Shown here piece after piece: positions 1 to 12,394 of a stretch of DNA of 64,000 nucleotides. The first letter of the stretch is position 1; every line of letters begins with the position of its first letter. The notes beneath the pieces are model-generated. The model did no database searches, had not been told where the DNA came from, and saw only the letters and a program-made list of their open reading frames with translations. The stretch covers positions 12,203,184 through 12,267,183 of the forward strand of contig JAKOON010000002.1 of the NCBI GenBank assembly GCA_022577435.1. Direction: 5' to 3'. Position numbers and translations under genes: made by a program. The DNA is from Embiotoca jacksoni (lineage: Eukaryota; Chordata; Actinopteri; Embiotocidae).

Positions 1-2389
1 TCGACTGTTTGCTATTTGGTGCCGGGCAGGAAGTGGATTTTTAGAGCTTTTTTCTGCTCCTGTAAATGAAGCTGACCAGACCTATGAGATTGAACCACAA
101 GCTGGGGGCCATAAAAAACATTAATGAGCTGAAAAACGCTAAAACGCTCCAAAGAGCTGAGAGGAAAGAGTGATAATTCTCTGAGATACTTGTTCATTCT
201 GAAGTTATGCAGCATTGATGTCCACAAATTGGGAGGAAATAATTATAAGTGTAATGCAATGTTAAGACATTAGAGAATGTTTTGTGACGTGTGGTGCGGT
301 AAAATGTGACTCACGGAAGTTTCACATTTGGTGAAAGCGGATGGCTTTTGAGACCTCGTGGCTCATCCCTGTGGAATTCATGTAAAAAGGGCAAAACGGT
401 TTTCTTTAAAACAAACTCGGGAGTTTGTGGAAAAACCTGATGGAAACTGACTTCTGTCAAAAGTGATGAGTAAGGTTCAGCGTCCCTGCTCTATCTTGGG
501 CATGACTGTGAGATTTTTGCTGCAAAGTCCAACCACGAAATAGATTTTAAATTTGTGGGCGAGTACGAGAGCCAAGTGATTTCCTGTTCATGGCTGCGTA
601 ATGCTTTTTTCCACATGGGAGATATACTGTATGCAGCCCCATGCACTTCAAGTCTGCTCCAAGATTTCTGTGACTTTATTAAAACCATCGCTGGCTCCTG
701 TCATTGATAGTCTGTATTAGACTGTATGGGAAAATATACTGTATGCACTTTGGAAGGATGTCCGACCGAAACAATGTGTTTTGAGGCAGAGATCTAAGCC
801 AACATGTCTTTGAGTTGCGAGCTGTGAAGCAACAGACCCTGAGGCCGGGGCTCCATTACAGGACACAATGCCCTCTGTGTGTGAGGAACCACCAGCCACT
901 AAAGAAGGATGGAGACCGATAACACAGAATGACAATAATGCAAACAAAATTACTTGGATTTTTCTGTTTTACTTATATTTTCAAATTAAAAACAAGAACA
1001 TTTAGAAGAATAATTGGTGCATGCCTAGTAAATTAACTTAAATCCTGATTAAACAAAGCAAAAAGCAGAGAACGTTGGAGTTAAGAGGGGTTAGTCATCT
1101 GACAAGCAACAACAATGTCCATCTCTACAGTGGGATGCTCAACAACTGGCTCTCATCTCTTGACTTTGGCGTAGATCCAGATGTGAAATTAACACAAGAT
1201 GTTGGTAGGTTTAACATTTTGCCAAAATCTCTGGGAATGGGTTTCAGTAGCAGCGGGGCATGTCACAGAAACAATGGTGAGAGAGGCTAAAGGTTAATAC
1301 ACTTACTTACCCAGTACGCAGAACCACAGCAACAGACACAGGCACACATAAACACACACAGGGACTTTGGGTTTAATGAAGAGCTCGGTTTCCACTGAGG
1401 AGATTAAGCTTGGAGGGCACAATGTGGGAACAACTGGAAAAGTTGCGGCAGCTTGTGAAAAACCTCTTGATATTGTGCAGGAAATGATGTAAAATAATTT
1501 TTTCTTTATATATACATGTTCAGGTATATTTTGCTGTCGCTCCGGATCCATCTGTACATACTGTGCGTGGTGCGTAGTGTATACGAGTGCAAGCCTGGCT
1601 GTTTGCTAGCCTGTGTACAGCGCAGTCCGTCCTTGGTGGGACAATAGCGTGATTCTGCATAGCGAGGCCGTGGGAGGAAGGGGACAGAAGAGTCAATGAG
1701 TGAAGAGGCTTCTGGGATGCGTCAGTACAAGGCCATGATGAGGGTGTAGGAGGACGAGCCCTCTAACTCAACAATGCATGGAGGAACAGCCATTCAGTTG
1801 CCTCACGGGAAAAAACGCACGCACGCATACAACCATAGGTACACACAGTCAACAAAGGTGCAGGTGAAATTGAGCTATTCATCCACCTTCCTCGTGACAT
1901 ATGGATAACTGGAACAGAAATCATCAATCAATGACGGATACTTTGGCGTCGGTTTTTAATGGCCATTACGGAAAAGAAAGAATGAATGCTTTGGGAAATG
2001 TTAGAGGAAAGATGTGTCATCAGTATTAGTCTGACCAAGGCTCTTGTAAAAAGAAAAAAGAAAATAAAAGGTACTTAATTCAAAATGCTTTGTGTATGAT
2101 CTTATAGGAAACAGGGATAAAATGTCCCATTGAGGTAGTGAAGGAGTGTTATAGTAGTAATATAATAGGTGTCTGTTCGTTCACCCTGCAGGAAAATTTT
2201 GCTCCGAAAATATCCTTTCCAGTTTGGTGTGTGCATGATCAGTGTGTGCGTAGTGTTTGAAATGAATAGGCTGCTTATATAATCATCCTAAAAATGAATT
2301 GATCAGTAGTTTTCCTTGGAAACTTTTTAGGATGATGAGAAAGATATTACTTCATAAAAAAAAAAAATCATTCTACTCAGGTGAATCAA

Positions 2390-2800
2390 AACGTTCTGTG
2401 GCTGCTGCTGTTGCGTGCGAATGGTGTGCAACAGAAAAAGTGACACCTGGACCACTGCTCACAAAAGTGCTTATGTGGTGGCATCAGCAATTTTTTACGC
2501 ACCTGAAACTTGAGCAGAAAGTGTACATTTGAGTTTGTGACGTATCATTGAGGTACAGAATGAAGCAGCATGGAGCCAAATCCAGCAAGTTGGCGAGGAT
2601 TGTGTTGTTGTAGGTGAGAAGTCCCTTTTTCATTTTGGAAAACCCAAGTGGCATTGTGCCACAATTCAGGTTGTTTCCACCAGTGTTTTCCCTTCCCTTT
2701 TTCCCCTCTGCAGATGTCAAAGAAAACCCACCTGTTTGTGCTCATAGCATGACATCCCTTTTTTGAGGTTTTGGAAATAAATGTTCCGCGCCTCGAAAAC
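2390..2800 (-). mobile_element. mariner-like transposase remnant, copy A
   Basis: Read on the minus strand, this contains a decayed stretch with NNTI followed by DLAPCCFILYLN. It aligns by eye with the mariner transposase signature (YSPDLAPxDFFLFP) at the end of the D,D34D catalytic core. The third catalytic aspartate is replaced by cysteine, and stops and frameshifts break the frame, so it is inactive. Shared flanking text (TGACACAAAC, then CTCAAGTTT-GGTG) ties it to the copies at about 2870, 38080 and 63160. A short stretch near 2450-2490 runs in the opposite sense to the rest of the copy. Confidence 0.6.
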
Positions 2801-2869
2801 ACAAATGTCACACCTTTGGCTGTAGACATGTAGACTTTCTGAAGCATTTTAAGGATCTCTTGTTGATTT

Positions 2870-3160
2870 CCACAGTTTGACACAAACTATGATGTGCGTT
2901 CTTTACTCAGGTTTTAGGTGTGTAAAATATTGCAGACGCACCCGGACCACTCCTCACAAAAGCATGTGTAACTCAGGTGCTGATTTGGATCAAGCAACGG
3001 AACTTGTACTTACTCACGAAGGTTACAGCTTCTCTGTACTCTGTGCACGTGACTATGCTGTGAACCATTCGTGTGCAAAAGGAGTAGTGTCTGAACATTT
3101 TCATCCACCTTTAGATCTACATTTACAGGGGGAAATAGCGACAATATTGCAGTTCACTAA
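2870..3160 (+). repeat. mariner-associated interspersed repeat, copy B
   Basis: This plus-strand copy begins with TTTGACACAAAC and runs through the GGACCACT-CTCACAAAAG, ACTCA-GAAGGTTACAGCTTCTCTG and GAACATTTTCATCCACC blocks. The same blocks recur in order at 38280-38470 and, partly, at 63360-63600. It lies head to head with copy A. No intact coding potential remains. Confidence 0.6.
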
Positions 3161-4379
3161 GCAGTTTAAGAAGAATAGAAAGAAGCGTTGCTGATAAATT
3201 TATCAAAATGAAATTTGTACTGCTTTAAACAAACCTAAACATCCTAAATCTCAAGGGCAGATGCATCAAAAACCAAACCAAAGCTATCTGCATGGCTAAA
3301 TACCACTAAGTATGTAAGAGCCTTTTTTTCTATTGTTTGTGAACAGACGCTTTAAGTTGCATTGGATTTTTAACTTCTGTAGCTCTCCTATCTCCTGGAT
3401 GACTGACAAACAGTCATGTGACGCTAAAGTTCAGAGAAGTGTGACATCATTCTTGGAACGATTGAGATGTATGGGGATGCATGCTTCTCTGGCAGCTCGT
3501 GTCTGTTTCAGCAGATGTGTGTTTCTGCGCAGCTTCTCCGTGCCAGCGAGAAACCTGTCCAACCACTCAGAAAATCACTGAGATTAAGGATTAGCCTGTT
3601 GTTAAGTGCTTGGATAAAAACACAGGGGATTTGTATGTGGATTTTATGGTGGTGCGCTGCACTGGTGCCCCGCAGCTGCATATCAGAAAGAAATTAACTA
3701 ATTTATTGTTTTGAGTCATACAAATCATGGTAATGATGTAGCACTGTGCAGAATGCTTCTCAATAATTATGCACTCTGTGGTATTGTCAGAACAAGCCTC
3801 CAAGTCTTTGCAGGCATTAACTAGATTTTATATAGCTTTAAATTGATGACCACACATAAGGGTTGGATTGTGACTCATCCCAGATATTAAAACACACATT
3901 CATGCATATGCACTGTTATAATAATTAAAAACACATTTCACTCCATGAAGCCCTGACACAAGCACAAACAGCCTTGTTTTCATGTTTATTATTTAACAGT
4001 TGTATCTCATCCATATGTTATACATTTTGCTCAATATGTGCAGCTCAGACAACTTGCCTAAGGTTAGGAAACCTGATCAGCAACACTGTTTTTTAAATAA
4101 TCTGCATTTAGGTTTAAGCCTAAAAGAAGGTCAAACGCGTGCATGCAGATCATCTGAAGTAGTCCCAGCCGCAAAATGCCTGAAATATGAGGATATCAGT
4201 GCACTGGTGACCTCCTCTCCACCCTCCCAGCCGCAGTCTTCACCCCTGCTTAGCATTTCTCACCCTCAACCAGCCTCAGAGTGGGGTGCAGGGCCATAGT
4301 TCGCTGTCCGGGGGTTTCCCCTTTCAGACTCAGTCTCGATAACAAGGGCTAAGTCAGTTTTGACAGTTACACAAGTTTG

Positions 4380-4385
<6 letters not shown>

Positions 4386-4447
<62 letters not shown>
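4386..4447. repeat. (CA)n microsatellite
   Basis: About 31 uninterrupted CA units, preceded by a short GCGCGC stretch. The apparent open frames here are poly-Thr/His and poly-Val/Cys readings of the repeat, not genes. Confidence 0.97.
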
Positions 4448-4449
<2 letters not shown>

Positions 4450-4620
4450 AGAAAATGTCAAATATTGAGTCTCAAAAAGAACCATTCCACCTTTGGGAAA
4501 TGCCCACCTGGGTTTGAACTCAACAGTGGGGGTCAAAATTCTTGAGCAGAGAGGGAGCCTTCTCAAATTTTCACCTGTTATTTCTTCCAGAGCCCATTTG
4601 CAACCAATAAAGTGTTCTCG

Positions 4621-4856
4621 TTAACCCTCGTGTTGCCCTTGGGTCAAAATGACCCGCAGCTGTGTTCAACCAAGTTCTATTTTATTTCTATATTTTTATA
4701 TTTTTTGGGGATTTTTTTTTTTTTTTTGGTTTAAAGAAACCCTCACAGCATCCTTGTCACCAATGATCCCCAACAATATGAAAATATAGAAATAAAATAG
4801 AACTTGGTTGAACACAGCTGCGGGTCATTTTGACCCAAGGACAACACGAGGGTTAA
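4621..4856. mobile_element. piggyBac-type MITE
   Basis: The element is 236 bp long and is bounded on both sides by TTAA, followed inwards by CCCTCGTGTTG and its reverse complement. The two arms match over roughly 75 bp with about one mismatch (GTTGCC against GTTGTC). A T-rich loop of about 80 bp lies between them. A TTAA target site with CCCT...AGGG termini is the hallmark of piggyBac elements. There is no transposase frame, so it is a non-autonomous element. The arms contain GGGTCAAAATGACCC, itself a palindrome. Confidence 0.85.
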
Positions 4857-5965
4857 TGCCAAAACGGCATCGGTTTTTCTTCCGAAACCAAAGGAATTCC
4901 ATCTTCCTAAGAGGAAGAGAAAGGGATGACACTGACACACAATCCTTCCTTTCTCTCATTTTTCTCTTTTTTTTTTTTTCCTCCTCTCTGTCCATCGGAC
5001 GAGATGGGTAGGATGTCTGTCTGCTCAGCGCCAGGGGCTCTGACAACGATACGGTTCAGGTCAGAGAGGAGCCGTGAAAGAGAGACACATAGAACCAGAA
5101 AGAGGGTGAGAAGGCACGACCGAGAGACGGGAAAGTAAAGATGCATAAACAAGAAAGAGAGAGATGTGTCAGAAAGGGATTGTTGTGATATTGCAGCCTG
5201 AAGGCCCTGCTGAATGCAGGGTGTGGCTGACAGCTACCAGGATGAGGGGGTATCACAGTTGCATGGTTTGACTCTTCAGGTTGCTCATATCCCCGTTTTC
5301 CACTCCATTTGCCATTAACAAGTAGCAGAGATGAATTCCTGGTTGCAACAGACCATCAAAGTTATATTATCCCAAGTCCATAAATTTCACTGGACTGTGC
5401 TCAATGTTTTAACTGCAGAAGCCGGTGCATGTTTGCCATATCAGCTTTTAAAAAATGGCAGGGGGGTACATTTTTGAAATGATCGATGAGTTATTTAACT
5501 GAGCTCGTCTCCATAACCATGTTGGAGGTTAACTGCACGTGATGACTCTTTATCCAATGGTATTGATGCCAAGTTTGCAGTGACTCAGGTATTGGAACAG
5601 CAATGACTATCCAGGGAAACTTTCGCTGCACAGGGTGAAGCCTGACCTTTCCAGGTGACGTCAAGTCTCGCATCAACAGAAGCTGAGTTAAGGAAAGTTT
5701 ATTTCCACTTTCTTACGCAAGAGAGCCACGCATGGATGAAATGATGAAAAGAAGGAGAAAGTGAATGACAGCAGCCTGGTGTGTATTAAGAGTATTTTTT
5801 GTCACAGAAGCACGTGGAAAGAGTAGGCACTAGGACCTGCTGTGAGCCACACAGGAGGGAGGGAGCAGCTTTGGGACTCCTCTTAAACTTTTAGAACAAT
5901 CCATTTCCCAAAGAGTGTGGGAGGGAGAAAGACAGAAGTGGATGGCCCGAGACATGGTTTCAAAT

Positions 5966-6101
5966 CTTTAAAAGCAGGAGCGGGATTTGGAGTTTAGGAT
6001 AATTCTACCGCCGGCCTGGAGAGAGTGAGGTGGAATATAGCAGAGTTTCTGTGGAAGTTTTCCCTCACTGGAGAGAGAGGAGAAGAAGCATTTACAGGGT
6101 G
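5966..6101 (+). promoter_or_regulatory. ngf: candidate promoter and noncoding first exon of ngf
   Basis: A TATA-like CTTTAAAAGC at 5966-5975 is followed by purine-rich sequence without long open frames and a consensus donor (GTGAGT at 6102). The main neurotrophin coding exon at 24031 begins with a splice acceptor, so one or more noncoding exons must lie upstream. NGF genes in other vertebrates do have long first introns. The link to this site is inferred from position and signals only; other first exons in the 6-24 kb interval are possible. Confidence 0.27.
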
Positions 6102-6155
6102 GTGAGTTCTACCTTGTTCTTTTAAATCTCTAATTAAACAGGGTGTAAATGTCTG

Positions 6156-6173
6156 GGGGGGGGGGGGGGGGGG
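6156..6173. repeat. poly(G) tract
   Basis: A run of about 18 G just downstream of the candidate ngf first exon. It is a likely site of replication slippage and may form a G-quadruplex. Confidence 0.9.
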
Positions 6174-8019
6174 TCCATGTGGGACAGAGAATCAAAGTTT
6201 ATCTTAAAAATCATGCCTTAAATTTTTTTTCTTTTTTCTTCTTACCTGTCATTAAGTGAAAGTGGAGCCTCTGAATTGAGATTGAGCACAGCAGCAGCAG
6301 CAGCCAGTGAGTCCTCTGTAGAGGGGAGAAAATTCCAGCTGAGTACAACACACAGGAGGCACTATAAAAAGTTTAACAAGATAACATTGTCAATGTTTGT
6401 GTTGCTGTGTTCTTCATCTGTTTAGAGTCAGATGCAGTAGTTTTCCAGGCAGATGGAGAGGGCAAATGGAAGAGGACAGGGTGTAGAAAGAAAGAGAGAA
6501 TAGAGGTGAGGATTAGAAAACAAAAAAGGAGGGGGGGGTTCTCCAAACTTCAATGAGAACCCGTTTACTGTTCAGAAAACTCCTGGGACATCAGGTTACC
6601 TTGTCTCTCTCTCTGTCTCTCTCACCCTCTTTTTTTTTTTATCTGTCTTTCCTCCACTCATGTTACACAACCCTCAAAAGACTTGTAGATTCTGATGAGC
6701 TCCAATGTCCAACATGAAGTTTGTTGCTGAGGTTATCTTTACGTCTGGGTGGGGTCTGGTGCCAGTGTCGGTGTGCTACTGATAAATTTTTTTCAAGTCT
6801 GATATGTACTGTATACTTGTAATTGTGTGTTCGTGTGTGTGTGTATGTAAGCAAGTGTGTGTGCTAAACACGGACCTCATGCCTGCCACTCCTACAAGGG
6901 AATTCCTTTCGGGCTTTGACAGGGGAGGAATGTCACAACCAACATTCACGCACTCGAACAAACTTTACAAACCAAAGGACTCAACAGTGCCATATATGGT
7001 CAGCCATTAGACCTTCTGCATTAATTTGATGTAATTAATAATTAGCTTGGTGAGGGTTTAAAAAATGTCCAAATACCAAACAAACAAGTCAGCTTACAAT
7101 TTATCTTTGCTTCTATAGCATTGGAACATACTTGTGCACCTCTGTGTTGGATATGCACATTCATCAAAACTTTTAGCTTCAGCTAGAAAGTAAAGTTGCT
7201 TTGGTTTGTTCAAATAGCAGTTCAAGATTTGCTGCTGACGTGTGCCGAAGGGGACACATTACCTCATCACCTCTCTGCTGGAAATAAAAAGCTGGAGCAA
7301 TCTAGCTATATATCTGACATGACATCTCAACAGATCCCGTACTTTGTCTTTGAGGTTAACACAAGGCATATTTTTAAAATGCGTATTATAGTCATTGTTT
7401 ATTTGCATACATTAGATTTGTGACTTAAAAATAATTGGAACATCAAAAACCAAGAAAAAGTGAACTTGATTGATCAGCTTGTCAATTTTAAACAGTCTAA
7501 ACATTTTTGCACATCATAATTAGTGCTTTTTGTGTGGGACAAATCGGCTCTTGTCATTTAACCTGTCCCCTGACCAGTAATCTACATTTCAGTCTGTCTG
7601 TTTACAATTTATCTTTGCTCGCTTGTGGGCGTCTGTCAATCATGCAGGATGATCCAGAGGCTCGCGGACTAAAGGGGCATTTGAGTCATAGCTGTCACGC
7701 CATGTGTTCATTTATCACAGCCACAATCATTTTTAATTTGATTTTTACTAAATGTTTCACTACAAAAAGGGGTGATATCTGTAACTTTGTTTTGGAGTTT
7801 AAAATGGTCCTACCTGATGTATCCTTCAAACCCAGAGGTGTACGCAATGCCAATGCTAAAAACAGCTTAAGCCTTATGAACTAGTGTTCCTATGTGTATG
7901 GAGGGCAGATGGACAGTGCTGTTTTCTCCCGCAGACAATGATGTCTGTGATTATTCATGACCCTCTCAGGTTTCCCTTTGAAGCTGAGTTACAGCTTTCC
8001 CTATGTTAGCACCAGTGTA

Positions 8020-8021
<2 letters not shown>

Positions 8022-8113
<92 letters not shown>
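8022..8113. repeat. (TG)n microsatellite
   Basis: About 46 TG units without interruption, the longest pure dinucleotide tract in the window. Confidence 0.97.
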
Positions 8114-8115
<2 letters not shown>

Positions 8116-10667
8116 AAAGACAGAGAGAGGAAAACATTTTACAACAAGATGCACAAATCAGATGTTACTATGGAGCAAATATTAAACTACATGAATGGTT
8201 AGGAATGCATTAATTTAGAGCAACGATGCAATTCTGGGTTACCTTTGGGTACAAAAATACAAGAAAAGGGGTTGTTTTATATTTCATAGTTCAGTTATAT
8301 ACTCAAACAAAAACATGGAATGGTTGTTAGACTCTTTTTTAAGTTACATGCCACAATTTGTTATGAACGTTAGTCCGACATGATTCCTTTGCACATCTTT
8401 TTGTCAGTTTAAAACTCACACAAATAATGCATGTAGTGCCTCATAGACGGTCAAATTAACCATACTAGTTTAGTAAATAACACAATGATGATATCAAAAA
8501 TAACTCAAACATTAGGTCAAAATACTGGGTAAAGTTAAGCTAGTATTGTCGGCTAACAGCAAGATTATTAGGGTTAAGAAGACAGACAGTCCTCCTTAGT
8601 GTGATGTAGTCACTCGAAATGCTTAAATAGAAAAAGCTTTATTCATTAATGAAGGATGCAAGTCCAAAGATTTTAACAAGAGATATCATAAATGTTAGCC
8701 CATTTACATTATTCTTAACCATATATCATGTCTGTTTATTGGTAAACCACATACTGGTTGATTGCTCCCTACTCATTCTGTGGCATCTCAGGATTTACTT
8801 TTAAAGTTTTATTGAAATTTTGAGACAATGAACTGCAGATCCGCATTTTTATGTGTGTGTGTTGACTAATTCACTAACAGATTGTAATCTGTCCGTGTTT
8901 TACAATTTAGATCTGTCATGCAATTTCAAATATCTAATAGAAGTGTCTTTTCAGACTTGCCTCAATAGTCAACACATTACTGCTGGATTTCAAGTTGCAT
9001 TCAACTGCCGTACTGTTTAGTGCTCTCTTCTGTGCAGAAGTGACATACTGTTATCATCTCAACAAGCATGTAAATCTGTGAAATCGTTCTCCCTCAGATT
9101 ATGACAGGAAGAGAATCCACCCCTTAAACCCATAAAGGATGGAAGGATGTGAGCCGTCTAGACTGCACAGTGTTGTACAGGACACCTGGACCGTCAATTT
9201 AACTCTATCTCTTTAACCTCAGGCCGAGAGCCAGCCGCACCAATCCTTAAAGTGACACTAAAGTAACAAATATACTGAAAAACACTTAAACTAACATTCC
9301 CCTGATAAATCCCTGTTGTTAAACCCGCTAGGTTAGTTATTTTTATATTTTTATAATGCGTGTGGGACTTTTTGTGACGAGCAACAAAGATGCCCATGTA
9401 ATAAGTAATGAGATTGTCATATTCATTGTGGCATTCCTTGAGCATATTCGTTATTACCTATATAGTTTATATTCATATAAATAAAACATTATTTGTTCTC
9501 AGATCAAATATATATGAATTCATCTGAATTATTTATTTGTTTGGGCACCTGCAAATTGACGAAGATAATTCATTTTTAAAGCTGTTTTGGTTAACGTATC
9601 TGGATGAAATATCAGCGCATCAGGATTGTTCCCTCTGTCTCTTGCAGCGTAATATAACGTTGGAACTATGTGGCTTAGTTTAATAGACATTTTAAATTAC
9701 CTTACAAATGTCTTCCTGGAGAAAGCTCTTGTCATTTTGGTAAAGATACCACCAGTCTTGACTCGAGTGCTGTTAAGTGTTACTAGAGAATCTGGGACAG
9801 TGCCAGCTGGCAACCAAGCAATAATTCAACATTTGTTCACACAGAATGACAATGTCTTATCAGACCACAAAACCTTCAGGCAAAATATTCATCTGTAGAC
9901 CTGATCGCCCTTTGATCTGCCTTTTCGAGACTTTTCCATGAGTTTGACAGGATCCTCTTCCTCGTGTTTCTTAGTGTCTTTCTAAGGTTAGCAATTTGCT
10001 GTAAAGACTGTTAAACAGACAGTAGCATTGGTGATTGAACATATACCTACCTTACTACTGAACTGTCTCTTGGATATTGGAGCATTATCTTGTGTCTTGT
10101 TATTCAGTTTAGGCCCTTATTAATACAACATATTGTTAAAAATATAACACAGTATGAACATGGGCTTGCTTTATGTAACAAGTGAGTTAATTTTCTATTA
10201 TTTCACACTTTAAATTTAGGCGGTTGACAATTTGAAAGTGTATATTTTGCTGAAACTCTTTCAGTCTGGCCTTAACTTTAAAGGTAACGTAAAAGTTACT
10301 ATAAGAGCAGAATATGTGATTGAGCAAAATAATCTCTCTCTTCCCCGGCAATGCATTAGTGATGCTTGAGTAGCCAGACTGGAGCTTCCATTTGGGGGAA
10401 AATGAGGAGATGATAATGGGTCAAAATGTAAACCCAGGACTTGTGTTATCTTTTTGGTCAGTGCACAGAGTGGGGTAAGAACATCTGGTGTAAAGTGAAC
10501 CAGCTGAAAGGTCTGTCTGCAGTCAGTGGGAAAGGTAAAAGGTCAGAGTTCAGTCTTGGGGTTTTACATCTGTGCTTGTGGAGGAAAACAAGCATCTGCA
10601 GGTCACCGCAGGTCATAATCCTGCAGCATAGGGCATAGGAGCAAAGGGCACACAGTGGAATAAGAAG

Positions 10668-10695
10668 TGCAGAAACGTGACGTCACGTTTCTGCA
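10668..10695. promoter_or_regulatory. 28-bp perfect palindrome centred on a consensus CRE
   Basis: The sequence TGCAGAAACGTGAC is followed immediately by its exact reverse complement. The centre is TGACGTCA, the full cAMP-response element bound by CREB/ATF dimers, flanked on both sides by ACGT cores. It lies 13 kb upstream of the neurotrophin coding exon, possibly in its first intron. The palindrome is certain; regulatory function is inference. Confidence 0.5.
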
Positions 10696-12331
10696 GTAAT
10701 TCTTGTTGACGTTTCCTTTACAGACAACTTCTCGCAATGTTTGGGAGAAAACGCATTTGACAGAAATCACGGCTAACACTGTTTGACATGTGTAACTCAC
10801 TGGATCTTGGACAGAATGAGCAGGCTTCTTTATATGGACCTGATTTTCAGTCCCATTACTCCGTACAAAATTAAGAATAATACATAGCTGTGTTTAGACT
10901 TTTCCATGCATTGAAAACTGAATGCAGTACTGTTAATGCAAGTCAGTCTTTGTGTTTGTTGAAGATCTGATTTCGACAGGTGCTCCATCAAAGGGTTGTG
11001 TCTGCCTGTGTCTGTGTGCTTCTGTTCTTATGTCTATACGTGTGCACTGTATATTCCTCAAAAAAATGACATCTAAATGTGCAGACATGCCTGCTCATTC
11101 CACATTAAATGCCTCTGTGAATTTCAGCTATGGCTCGCTCCCTTCTCTTGCATGTGCACGCAGCCCAAACACAGTAGCAGATTAATCTGCAATTTACCTG
11201 GGCCTTTTTTACAGCTAGAATAACAGTGTTGTGGTTTTAATCTGTTGATTTAGTGCATGTCTTCTGTTTTGAATTGTTTCACTCCAAGCCTTTTTTATGT
11301 GTGTGTGTACCTTTGGATTAATCGTGATGACACTGTCTTATGCTCACTTTTCTTCCCCTTTATACAGATCAGTAGTTTGACTAGCTTGTCTGGACATGAA
11401 ACTCCACCTCGTTGCCATCAACAAAACAATAATATTTCAAATTCAAATTCAGTTCAAAGCCTCAAACAAGGTCAAATTAGCATTTGCATTCCGATGCTTT
11501 TTTTGTTTTGTTTTTGTTTTTTTTTGCTTACTTTGCAAAAATGTTTTTTAGCCAAAGAAAAACCTGTTCTTACAAAATGTCCATCTATTTCCAAGAGATA
11601 AAATGTACTCACTTTTCTATGAAAAAAATTCAGAAGAAAAAGATACATGAACCACACCAGCATTAGAAGAATGTGGTTTGTACATGTGCAACACACATGT
11701 GTGTACATGTACGTGTCTTTGTGTTGGATACGCTTCAAACACATACACACACCTTAGCCCCAAGGATACATGTGAGGCCACTTATTATGCACTTATTTGG
11801 ATTATGCCGATTTGAGAATGCACAGTATGCAGAAGGATGAGCCAATGGCTAGTCATAACAGACTGGTCTTCTACATGGCCAGCAGAAATGAATAAGGCGT
11901 CCTTCTGCTTATAGTTGTTTCAGCCAGACAGGATCCCAAAACATCAAGGACTTTTCGAGCAGTTTTCTTCACCTCTGCCTTCGAACTATCTCTTTTTTCT
12001 GTCATCGAGTTTTGTTATAGTTAAAACTTGAGGATTAATGTTGTGTCATGAGGACTTTTGGAGAGGATGACGCTGTAGGAAGCAATTTCACTCTGCTGGA
12101 TTCTCAGTTAAGCTCATGCATCAAGCTCCACAGTAAATATTAATTCATCTGAACCCCCGCTGCAGGTTATACACTCACAAAAACACATGGAGCCATGCTG
12201 GAAGGTAGCCACTTTGTCTCTTTCACCATAGCTCTGCTCACACACTGAACATGGCATGCTGCTAACAGACAGAGGATGGGCCTGGGAGGTCCCACGCAGA
12301 CAGGTGGTTGACATCAGCTCAAGGGGGGAAA

Positions 12332-12394
12332 GAGAGGGAGGGAGAGAGGGAGAGAGGGAGGGAGGGAGGGAGGGAGGGAGGGAGGAAGGGAGGC
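12332..12394. repeat. GGGA/GAGA purine tract
   Basis: Imperfect GGGA and GAGAGG units on the plus strand. The long Ser/Pro-rich open frame on the other strand is a reading of this repeat. Confidence 0.93.

Larger units (their letters stand above)
1..4380. other. gene-poor intergenic DNA
   Basis: No open frame here resembles a known protein, and no exon with convincing splice sites was recognised. The only structured content is the pair of mariner-like repeat copies at about 2390-3160, entered separately. By synteny with mammals, a VANGL1-type gene could lie upstream of ngf, but no part of one is visible. Confidence 0.5.

Noticed and set aside
4266..4566. Poly-Val/Cys and poly-Thr/His open frames
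   Set aside because: They are translations of a (CA)n repeat; the same applies to frames at 7957-8202, 22479-22718, 22796-23228, 31618-32037 and 36669-37043.
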